Shown: in pieces, positions 34,501-40,898 of the stretch
Numbering within the stretch: position 1 is the stretch's first letter
Layout of the letters: every line of letters begins with the position of its first letter
DNA from: Crocinitomicaceae bacterium
GTDB taxonomy: Bacteria > Bacteroidota > Bacteroidia > Flavobacteriales_D > Crocinitomicaceae
NCBI GenBank assembly: GCA_023262855.1
Contig: JALQYQ010000025.1
Span: 1-40,898 of the forward strand
Direction: 5' to 3'
DNA length: 40,898 bases
Program-made: the position numbers and the translations under genes
The notes under the pieces: model-generated
What the model saw: the letters and a program-made list of their open reading frames with translations, nothing else
What the model was told of the DNA's origin: nothing
Database searches by the model: none

Positions 34501-35247
34501 GGATCCACCGCCACCGCCGCCGCCACCATTGGCACCTGTGCAACAACCATCATTTCCACCGCCGCCACCGCCGTAGTAGCCACCGCCGCCACCGCCACCA
34601 GAAGCTGTTGACCAAAATCCTCCTTGCCCCCCGTTTCCAAGGGAACCAGCAGATCCACCAGGAGGTGTTCCAGCCCAAGGAGTTCCCGCTGCTCCACCAG
34701 ACGTTTGTGTTCCACCACCACCACCAGATCCATAAGAACTTGTACCAGCAGCACCATTGTTACATGTAGCACCACCGCCACTAGTAGTAGTTGTAGAACC
34801 GCCACCTTTTCCACCGCCGCCACCAGCAACGATGACACGGTTTGCAAGTGCTATTCCTCCAATTCTGATATCCGAAGCACCTCCACCACCACAAGAGTTG
34901 TAAGAAGCATTCGCTGGATTTGAGGCCCAACCGGTTGCACCGCCATTCCAACCACCAGAGTTATTTCCACAGCTTCCCGCTCCACCAACAAAAATATTCA
35001 GAACTTGTCCAGGAGTAACAGTCAGCGTTGCCGTAATTCTTGCGCCATTTCCTCCAGCGCCACCACCACCTTTCGCTCCAGCTACAATTACGTTGATTGA
35101 AGTAACACAGGGTGGAACAGTCCACGTTTGCATTGCTCCAGTATAATTGAAAGTAACGCTTTGACCAAAACTTGTAAAAACGGTAAAGAACAACGCCAAA
35201 AGCGTTAATTGAAAAGTGACAATTTTATAGATAAAATTACGTTCCAT
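31525..35247 (-). CDS. Giant T9SS adhesin-like protein with glycine-rich domain (1240 aa)
   Basis: I chose the start MERNFIYKIVTFQ at 35247 because a signal peptide follows it (cut after TSFG); an in-frame start at 35301 would add 18 unlikely residues. Residues about 30-270 are a glycine-rich domain (runs such as GGGGGGYYGGGGGG with conserved Cys) of the kind fused to many Bacteroidota surface proteins. An Ig-like module and about nine ~70-residue repeats (pattern VNAGTDxxICxGTSVTLTG, TYxWxNG, FxP, YTVTGTDxNGC, TDQVxVTVNPLP) follow, then two PKD modules (CIWTMSDGT, YVWDFGDDS) and a CHU_C tail (NSFTPDDNMYNQVF... GHVNVLR). It lies 23 bp upstream of the next adhesin gene on the same strand, so they may be co-transcribed. 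It is likely an adhesin or matrix protein. Confidence 0.88.
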   Translation of the reverse strand: MERNFIYKIVTFQLTLLALFFTVFTSFGQSVTFNYTGAMQTWTVPPCVTSINVIVAGAKGGGGAGGNGARITATLTVTPGQVLNIFVGGAGSCGNNSGGWNGGATGWASNPANASYNSCGGGGASDIRIGGIALANRVIVAGGGGGKGGGSTTTTSGGGATCNNGAAGTSSYGSGGGGGTQTSGGAAGTPWAGTPPGGSAGSLGNGGQGGFWSTASGGGGGGGYYGGGGGGNDGCCTGANGGGGGGGGSSLVPAGGSCLAANNSGNGYVTINYVAGLGTATASNTGAYCAGATVSLTGSGGNATSTYSWTGPNGFTSNLQNPTIPASTTANAGTYNLTVNSTGCVATASTTVVVNPLPAVNAGADQTVCVGTSVTLTGSGATTYSWNNSVSNGVTFVPAATTTYTVTGTSAGCTNTDQVVVTVNPLPTIIANDVSVCANGTITLNASGGSTYNWSPGTDLNQTTGASVNSTPQATITYTVTGTDINGCVNTDPITVTVVPTTPVNAGPDVTICQGASTILSASGGLTYTWDNGLGNGNNVSITPAATTVYSVTGTDANGCPGTDNMTVTINSNPTVNAGTDLVICAGTSITLAGNGATNYTWDNGATNGVTFIPLSSEVFSVIGVDNNGCSGTDQINVTVNPLPTVNAGNDQAVCEGTSVTLAGTGANTYTWTNGITDNVAFVPASTLTYTVIGTDLNGCENTDDVQVIFNPLPLTNAGTDISICDGTSVTLTGTGASTYSWDNAISNGIPFTPSIGTITYTVTGTSSAGCTTTDAVDVTVNPNPTPSIVGTLIYCVGFPTTLSADASYSTYTWSSGSSTNTASVTSANNPITLTVTNNFGCQGISAPVNTTELANIVNNTTVTICQGQTAIIHGVNQTTAGTYSQIFTSVNGCDSTSNVQLIVTPLPAINAGIDQTLCVGNQVILTASGGSNYVWNNGVIDGVGFTPSLGTTNYTVTGTGATGCVNTDQVNVTVIPLPTVSFTSDVITGCTPLTVNFTNTSSNSVNCIWTMSDGTSINGCGTISNTFEAIDCYDITLTVTDNVGCTNSSNASNLICVEAPPIAAFNGTPAALNEYDSEVQFHNTTVGGSTYVWDFGDDSETSTLTNPEHDYAEAGIGSYIVTLIAFSPTGCSDTTTRTIQLLEDLIYYVPNSFTPDDNMYNQVFKPIFTSGYDPYDYTLWIYNRWGEVIFESHNVEFGWDGTYGDKGLVKEGVYTWKIEFKTKASDARKMITGHVNVLR

Positions 35248-35329
35248 TTGTAGTGTTTGCATTAGTGTTTTGGAGTGGCTTCGTGAAATATTCCCACGCA
35301 CGCTAAATATATAAAATGCAAACGCCTTG

Positions 35330-35349
35330 AATATTAGTGAACTAATATT
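35330..35349. repeat. Palindrome AATATTAGT-GA-ACTAATATT
   Basis: Nine-base arms around GA lie about 83 bp upstream of the glycine-rich adhesin start, in a 155-bp AT-rich gap. It could be an operator or a chance AT-rich palindrome. I see no second copy. Confidence 0.45.
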
Positions 35350-35402
35350 AACTAGGCTTTAATTATCAAAGTGGCTATCAGAAATAATATATTGAATTGT
35401 AC

Positions 35403-38400
35403 TTAACGAATTAAGTTGACATGGCCAGTGATTTGATCTGTTTTTGCAGTGTTTACTTTTTTGTAAGTTATTGTCCAAGTGTACATTCCATCTTGTACAA
35501 CTTCACCAGAATTGAAAAGAGATCCATTCCAGCCAATTGAGGCATCGTGCGTTTCAAAAACGCGTTCTCCCCAACGATTGTAAATGGTCATAGAAAAGTT
35601 GAAAGGATCGAAACCATCCGTGAATATTGGCTGGAAAATTTGATTCAATGCGTCTTCATCTGGAGTGAATGTATTTGGAACGAAAAACAGTGATTCCTCA
35701 TCCATTTTTATCAGAACAAAATTAGAATCTGTACATCCCATTGATGAACTTGCAATTAATTTCACCATGTAATTTCCAAAAGGAAGACCATTGAAATCAT
35801 GTATTGGATTTTCTTCAGATGAATTAGCTGAATTATCTCCGAAATTCCAATTATAGCTTGTTGCCCCCTCTGTTGAATTGAAAAAATGTACCATACCATC
35901 TATTTGATTTACAACTTCTGTGGATGGGGTAAAAGAAACAGTTGGGGCATCTTCAACACAGATGAAATTATTGAACTGTTTGCTATTCGAACAACCATTT
36001 GTTCCGAGAACCTCTAAGGTAATATCATAACACCCTTCTTCTGTAAAGGTATATGATGCATCGGAATAATTCCAAGTAGATGGATCTGAACCGAATTTCC
36101 ATGTACAACTTTGTGTATTTTCAGTTTCATTTAAGAAATTAATCGTTTTTGGAATACAACCATTTGTAGCATCTGCTTCAAATTGAATGGAAGGAATTGG
36201 CTTTACAATCAATGTCAAACTATCTGAATTTAAACAGCCAGCATTCGTCGTTCCAACAACCGTGTAGATAATTGTCCCAACGTTTGGACTGAATGTAGCA
36301 TTATTTGTTACACCGTTATTCCAAGAATAAGAATCGGCACCTGAACCAGACAGAATAAATGATTCTCCATAGCAAATTGCAGTATCAGTTCCTGCTTCAA
36401 CTACTGGAATTTGGTTTACCGTTACGAATAAATTATCACTGTTCACACATCCATAACTAGAAGTTCCAGTTACAGAATAAAGAGTACTTGCTGTTGGAAT
36501 AAAAGAAAGTCCATCTTGAATTCCATTCGTCCAAACGAAATTTTGACCACCTTGTGCTGAAAGAGTAACGCTTTCTCCATCGCAAATTGAAACATCTGTT
36601 CCGGCTTGAATTTGAGGTAATGGATGCACTAAAACTGTAAGTTGATCTGAACTGGTACAACCAAGTGATGATGTTCCAACAACGCTATAAACCGTTGTTC
36701 CAACTGGTGGATTAAACGATTGGTTGTTGCCAATGTTGTTATTCCAAGTGTAGCTCACTGCCCCTGTTGCATTTAGCACAATACTTGTGTTTTGACAAAT
36801 TTCTTGATTTAGTCCCGCTTCTACAACTGGTAAAGGGTTGACTTGAACCTCAAATTGATCGGAATTTATGCACCCAAACGATGAGGTACCAACAACTGTA
36901 TAAACAGAAGTGCCAGTTGCCGGGATAAATGATGAACCATTGGCTAATCCATTGTCCCACGAATAATTAACTGCTCCTGTTGCATTTAATAACAACGGTG
37001 TTCCATCACAGATTATCTGATCGGGACCAGCGTTTACAGTTGGTAATTGGTTAATAGTTACTGTCAATTGATCGTTATTTGAACAACCATTAGCATCGGT
37101 TCCAGTTACAGTATAAATTGCTGTTTGTGTGGGTGAGAATGTTGATCCATTGGATACTCCATTCGACCAATTGTAGCTTATTGCTCCAGTTGCATTAAAT
37201 GAAATTGAATTACCAATACAAATTGAAGTATCATTTCCAGCAAAAACGCTTGGTAAACTAAAAACATTTACGAATAAAGTGTCAGAATTTGTACAACCTT
37301 GCAAGGATGTTGCGCTAACAATGTATTGATGATTCCCAACTGAAGGTTGATTACTTTGATTATTTGTAAAACCACCAAGCCAATTGAAGGTTCCATTTGA
37401 ATTTGCGTTCAATTGAAAGTTACTCCCAGCACACAAGTTCATATCTGCTCCAGCATTTACTTGAGGAGCAGGATTCACAATTAGCGTAACTGTTGAAACA
37501 CTATCACATCCAAGCGGGGTAAAGATTGAATTTACATAAACCCCAGGAGTTGATTGAGAGACTCCATGAATTAATACAGTATCTCCTTCACAAATGGTAA
37601 TCGTTTGAAAGGTAGAAATTAAATTATTTTCGACAACATTGAATGGACTCGAAGTTGCTGTACAACCGAATGAATTTGTTACTGATACTGTAATCGGATT
37701 GTTAGCTTGAGTTGCATTTGTAGATGTATTTGTACTTCCAGTTGACCATGCATAACTGTCAAATGAAGTATTCGTTGTCAAGACTGCAGAACTTAATGAG
37801 CAATAGTTCACAATTCCATTGATACTTGGATTTGGTAAAGGGTTCACTGTTACTGTCATTTGGTCTGATGCACTACATCCTTCAGGGTTTGTTCCTGTAA
37901 GAGTATAAGTTGTAGTTGCGGAAGGTGTAAATGCCTGTCCATTGATGGCTCCATAATTCCAATTGAGCGAAGTTGCCCCAGTTCCAGTTAAGGTGATTTG
38001 TTCTCCTTGACAAACCGTTATGTCAGTTCCCGCATTTATCGATGGCAGACTGTTGATGGTAATTTCTAATTCATCAGTATCTGTGCAACCAAAGACTGTT
38101 GTTCCAGTCACTGTGTAAATTCCAGAAAATGTTGGAATGAATGGTGTATTTGTAGTGGCACCATTCGTCCATTGGTAATTATTTGCGCCTGTAGGATTTA
38201 ATGTTACAGCATTACCTTGACAAATAACAATGTCGTTTCCAGCATTTACAATTGGGTTTTCATGAACGATAATTTGTACTTGATCTACTTTTGTACATCC
38301 GTTTAAAGAAGTTCCAGTCAATGTGTAGGTATGAATCCCAAGGCTAGGAGTAAATGAAGTGTTACTATTCATTCCTTGATCCCATTGCAAAGTCGGAGCG

Positions 38401-39863
38401 CCTGAACCAATAATTACAGTGCTTTGACCTTCGCAAAGTTGTTGATCTGGGCCAGCGTTAACATTCGGCAAAGGGTTAACGTTGATGGTTACTTGATCCG
38501 TGTTTGAGCAGCCATTCGTACTTCCAGTAACTGTATAGGTTTGTGTTTGATTCGCCGCGAATGGGACACTATTCGTAACCCCATTGTTCCAAGAGTAATT
38601 TGTTGCTCCGGATCCGTTTAGTTCAAGGACAGTTCCTGCACAAACTGTTGTGTCTGCACCTGCATTTACCACAGGAATTGGTGTTACTGTTACAGTTGCT
38701 GTTTGTGTGGTGTTCCCACAATCACTTTGTCCAGTTACGGTATAACTTGTAGTTGAGGTTGGGGAAACAGTTTGAGTTGGTGAAGTGACACCATTTGACC
38801 ATAGATATGAAGTTGCTCCCGATGCAATTAAACTAGCACTTTGACCTTGACAAATACTTGCAGAATTAACCTGTAAACCGTTAACAGTTGAACAAGATAT
38901 ACCAGCAGTCCCAAAAAAGTTGATAGGAATCACCGTATTCAAAGCATTCCAATTGGATAAACAAATAATAAATTTTTGACCACATGAAACTTGCATCGTT
39001 GGTTCAAAATCACCTTGGTTTGCGCCGATTGGAAGAGTTGATGCGATACCAGTGAATCCTTGACAACTTGCATTCCAATTACATCGAATTGGAGCTAAAC
39101 TGTTCGTGCTAATTTGATTAATGGTGGAGGTTCCATTGTACGGCCACATGATCCAATCGAGGCATTTGTTTGTTGACGTGCTTGGAGCTCCAAACGAAAA
39201 CTCTAATGTTCCAGCGCTTGCAACATTCACTATAAGCCAACTACTGTTTACTTCTCCTGTTAATAAACAACCTGAGTTTGTTGAAGCTGGATTTGTAGAT
39301 GGATTTGAAAAGCTGCCAACCGTAAATTCAGTGATTAGACCACTGTTGTTTGGGTCTAATAAAAAAGTTGGATTTGTACATATGTTAACTGCTTGAAATG
39401 CGTCACTTGCCGAAATTGGAGTCGGAGGAACTGTTGGTGTTGTGCCACAAGGGTTCGTTAAAATATTCGCAAACCAGCCTGATGAGCTAACGTTACTATC
39501 TGAAGTAAAAATTAAGGTTAAACAACCAGATGTTGAAGTGAAATTAGTTGGAAGGTAATTCCCAGTTAAGGTTGCAATCAAATTGGCTGGACTAGTAGTA
39601 CTTCCGTTATAAATTCTTAGATAATCGAAATTTGCTTCAAGATTAAATTCAAGGAATTGAATGGTTACACATTGACCAGGTGAACTGGCACAAATTGTTT
39701 GGGTAATATTAGATGAATTGGCGTAATTACTAAATCCGTTAGGATCAGTATATGTTCCATTATTCAATGTAACAGTCCCCGTGGACATAGCTGTTTGACC
39801 AGACACATTGAAACTAAGTGTCAAAATCAAAACTGACAAAACCAAAAGTAAATATCGTATCAT
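35403..39863 (-). CDS. Giant T9SS adhesin-like protein with CUB domain and 13 repeats (1486 aa)
   Basis: I chose the start MIRYLLLVLSVLILTLSFNVSG at 39863, which begins the signal peptide; an in-frame ATG at 39908 is possible. Residues about 25-140 resemble a CUB domain (FDYLRIYNGSTTSPANLIATL, SGWFANI). Residues about 145-330 form a Cys-rich sandwich (NSGCLLTGEVNSSWLIVNV). Next come 13 tandem ~70-residue Ig/PKD-like repeats (for example VVNAGADTTVCAGTVLELNG), including one odd short module (ITICEGDTVLIHGVSQSTPG) that also occurs in the glycine-rich neighbour, then two PKD modules and a CHU_C tail (NTFTPDEDALNQIF, IYNRWGERVFET, GHVNLIR). Each repeat has a conserved Cys pair. It should be a surface adhesin exported by T9SS. 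Confidence 0.88.
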   Translation of the reverse strand: MIRYLLLVLSVLILTLSFNVSGQTAMSTGTVTLNNGTYTDPNGFSNYANSSNITQTICASSPGQCVTIQFLEFNLEANFDYLRIYNGSTTSPANLIATLTGNYLPTNFTSTSGCLTLIFTSDSNVSSSGWFANILTNPCGTTPTVPPTPISASDAFQAVNICTNPTFLLDPNNSGLITEFTVGSFSNPSTNPASTNSGCLLTGEVNSSWLIVNVASAGTLEFSFGAPSTSTNKCLDWIMWPYNGTSTINQISTNSLAPIRCNWNASCQGFTGIASTLPIGANQGDFEPTMQVSCGQKFIICLSNWNALNTVIPINFFGTAGISCSTVNGLQVNSASICQGQSASLIASGATSYLWSNGVTSPTQTVSPTSTTSYTVTGQSDCGNTTQTATVTVTPIPVVNAGADTTVCAGTVLELNGSGATNYSWNNGVTNSVPFAANQTQTYTVTGSTNGCSNTDQVTINVNPLPNVNAGPDQQLCEGQSTVIIGSGAPTLQWDQGMNSNTSFTPSLGIHTYTLTGTSLNGCTKVDQVQIIVHENPIVNAGNDIVICQGNAVTLNPTGANNYQWTNGATTNTPFIPTFSGIYTVTGTTVFGCTDTDELEITINSLPSINAGTDITVCQGEQITLTGTGATSLNWNYGAINGQAFTPSATTTYTLTGTNPEGCSASDQMTVTVNPLPNPSINGIVNYCSLSSAVLTTNTSFDSYAWSTGSTNTSTNATQANNPITVSVTNSFGCTATSSPFNVVENNLISTFQTITICEGDTVLIHGVSQSTPGVYVNSIFTPLGCDSVSTVTLIVNPAPQVNAGADMNLCAGSNFQLNANSNGTFNWLGGFTNNQSNQPSVGNHQYIVSATSLQGCTNSDTLFVNVFSLPSVFAGNDTSICIGNSISFNATGAISYNWSNGVSNGSTFSPTQTAIYTVTGTDANGCSNNDQLTVTINQLPTVNAGPDQIICDGTPLLLNATGAVNYSWDNGLANGSSFIPATGTSVYTVVGTSSFGCINSDQFEVQVNPLPVVEAGLNQEICQNTSIVLNATGAVSYTWNNNIGNNQSFNPPVGTTVYSVVGTSSLGCTSSDQLTVLVHPLPQIQAGTDVSICDGESVTLSAQGGQNFVWTNGIQDGLSFIPTASTLYSVTGTSSYGCVNSDNLFVTVNQIPVVEAGTDTAICYGESFILSGSGADSYSWNNGVTNNATFSPNVGTIIYTVVGTTNAGCLNSDSLTLIVKPIPSIQFEADATNGCIPKTINFLNETENTQSCTWKFGSDPSTWNYSDASYTFTEEGCYDITLEVLGTNGCSNSKQFNNFICVEDAPTVSFTPSTEVVNQIDGMVHFFNSTEGATSYNWNFGDNSANSSEENPIHDFNGLPFGNYMVKLIASSSMGCTDSNFVLIKMDEESLFFVPNTFTPDEDALNQIFQPIFTDGFDPFNFSMTIYNRWGERVFETHDASIGWNGSLFNSGEVVQDGMYTWTITYKKVNTAKTDQITGHVNLIR

Positions 39864-39867
39864 TTTA

Positions 39868-39899
39868 CTGCCTAAAAGTTTATTAATAACTTTTAGCAG
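39868..39899 (-). promoter_or_regulatory. Hairpin directly before the CUB-adhesin start codon
   Basis: On the minus strand, CTGCTAAAAGTT pairs with AACTTTTAGGCAG (one bulged G) around a 7-nt loop, and the stem ends 4 nt before the ATG at 39863. It would hide the ribosome-binding region, so it may lower or regulate translation. If translation started at 39908 it would be coding sequence. Confidence 0.5.
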
Positions 39900-40170
39900 T
39901 CGCAACATAGGGGGTTTCGGGACGAAATATTGCTATTTCGGAAAACTAATGTAGGTATTAATTAGTTAATTTACAATAATTAACGACCATTTTTTAGTCG
40001 ATTAAATGAAACTAATTAATTTATATCAATCTTCACACTGCAACAAGCCGTTCCAATTTATCCGCTTTAACAATACGGTAAACGTTTCTCAAAGGTTACA
40101 TAAAGTTCGAAAAGCGTTTACCAATTGTCAACTTTGTATTCAATTAAGAGATTGCTCTTAATTGAATTTT
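39900..40170. other. Intergenic region with several inverted repeats
   Basis: No gene is seen. Inverted repeats are CGAAATA-TTGC-TATTTCG (39923-39940), GGTAAACG/CGTTTACC (40077-40084 and 40115-40122, 30-nt loop), and a 10-bp stem CAATTAAGAG/CTCTTAATTG with loop ATTG (40141-40164) just past the stop codon of the next upstream adhesin gene. The last one has its T-tract on the plus-strand side, so as a minus-strand terminator it is imperfect. The region must hold the promoter of the CUB adhesin, but no clear TAnnTTTG box was found. Confidence 0.5.
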
Positions 40171-40898
40171 TTATCTTAAGATATTAACGTGACCAACAAT
40201 CATTTTTCGTTCATCGTTGGCTTTTGTTTTAAATTCAATTTTCCATGTATAAGTTCCATCTTGAACCATTTCGATTTCACCATTGCTGCCGTATGTACCA
40301 TTCCAACCAACATTTGCGTCATGTGATTCGAAGATAATTTCTCCCCATCGGTTAAAGATCAATAACGTGTAGTCGTATGGATCAAAACCTGAAGTAAAGA
40401 TTGGTTTAAATGTTTGATTGAAATTATCGTCATCAGGTGTAAATGTATTTGGAACATAATAAATCAATGGCTCTTGAATTTGGATTGTTGCTTGAGCCGA
40501 ATCCACACATCCCAATGGTGAAGTTGCAATCAACACAACAAGGTAATTTCCATAATCTCCTGTTTGATAATTGTGAGATGGGTCTGTTAATGTTGAAATT
40601 GGAGATCCATCGCCAAAACTCCATATGTATTGAGAAGCTCCAGTGGTGTTATTGTTGAATAATACATTTGTATTGTCATCTGTCAAAATTGAATTCGATG
40701 GTGTAAATGCAGCATTAGGCGCACCTTCAACACAAATCAAATTTGTTGATGTAAGTGAGTTCACACAACCATTATTCGAAGTAGTTGTAAGGGTCACATC
40801 ATAACAACCAGGGATAGTAAAAGTGTTCGTTACTGATCCGCAACCATTTATAACGGATCCGTCACTCATTGTCCAGACGCAGTTAGATACGTTAGGAG
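40171..40898 (-). CDS. C-terminal part of a fourth CHU_C surface protein (partial)
   Basis: The frame is open to the right edge: codons before the internal Met at 40869 read NVSNCVWT, continuing a PKD-like module that matches NSVNCIWTMSDGT in the glycine-rich paralogue. The true start is outside the window. Visible are two PKD-like modules (CVWTMSDGS, YIWSFGDGS) and the CHU_C/T9SS type B sorting domain (NTFTPDDDNFNQTF, LIFNRWGEIIFESHDANVGW, DGTYTWKIEFK, GHVNILR). By eye its tail is closest to that of the 994-residue protein rather than to its immediate neighbour. Confidence 0.9.
   Translation of the reverse strand, partial: PNVSNCVWTMSDGSVINGCGSVTNTFTIPGCYDVTLTTTSNNGCVNSLTSTNLICVEGAPNAAFTPSNSILTDDNTNVLFNNNTTGASQYIWSFGDGSPISTLTDPSHNYQTGDYGNYLVVLIATSPLGCVDSAQATIQIQEPLIYYVPNTFTPDDDNFNQTFKPIFTSGFDPYDYTLLIFNRWGEIIFESHDANVGWNGTYGSNGEIEMVQDGTYTWKIEFKTKANDERKMIVGHVNILR

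Noticed and set aside
34440-34923. Overlapping 135-residue minus and 99-residue plus frames in the glycine-rich region
   Set aside because: Low-complexity Val/Ala- and Ser/Thr/Arg-rich shadows of the GGN codons of the real adhesin gene.
40433-40658. Two overlapping 63- and 71-residue frames inside the right-edge adhesin
   Set aside because: Shadows of the PKD/CHU_C coding frame; no recognisable features.

Overview
The window looks like a Flavobacteriales (Bacteroidota) chromosome, plausibly Crocinitomicaceae/Fluviicola-like. This is judged from the AT-rich DNA, type IX secretion (T9SS) sorting tails, several proteins with the gliding-motility-associated C-terminal domain (CHU_C), a SHIVGGD-type surface protein, a TAnnTTTG-type promoter and the lack of strong Shine-Dalgarno sites. 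Species assignment is inference.

Layout. (1) 1-1214: the start of a large surface protein running off the left edge, and a YeeZ-like NAD(P)-binding protein. (2) 1481-8013, plus strand: a compact acetate unit made of an outer-membrane porin, a 64-residue two-helix membrane protein, a sodium:solute symporter fused to a histidine kinase, a stand-alone receiver and acetyl-CoA synthetase, closed by a strong terminator. (3) 8347-10142, minus: a small membrane protein and an MHS-family transporter. (4) 10270-12146: an IS1-InsA-like zinc-finger/HTH protein, a heme A synthase, and a CAT-anticodon tRNA preceded by a perfect 39-bp direct repeat and followed by a terminator.

(5) 12161-26936 is the most interesting region, a beta-glucan utilisation locus without a SusC/SusD pair. 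It has a GH3 beta-glucosidase co-transcribed with a Nudix-fold (NrtR/AraR-like) regulator whose catalytic box is broken; a T9SS-exported protein with three Cys-rich aromatic repeats, followed by a T9SS-exported GH16 endo-beta-glucanase; a packed minus-strand operon of five genes (GH-A glycosidase, two outer-membrane beta-barrels, a surface lipoprotein and a CBM9-like protein); and a divergent FHS/FucP-like sugar transporter. The palindrome TATTGT-N7-ACAATA occurs in front of each of the three transcription units and nowhere else I noticed, which makes it the likely operator of the Nudix-like regulator. The inferred flow is: the secreted GH16 cuts the polymer, surface proteins bind the fragments, beta-barrels and the GH-A and GH3 enzymes import and trim them, and the FHS permease takes up glucose.

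(6) 26971-28452: a flavin-dependent, halogenase-like oxidoreductase. (7) 28517-40898, minus: at least four consecutive giant T9SS/CHU_C surface proteins built from ~70-residue Ig/PKD-like repeats with different N-terminal modules (paired beta-sandwich modules, glycine-rich, CUB). The last is cut by the right edge.
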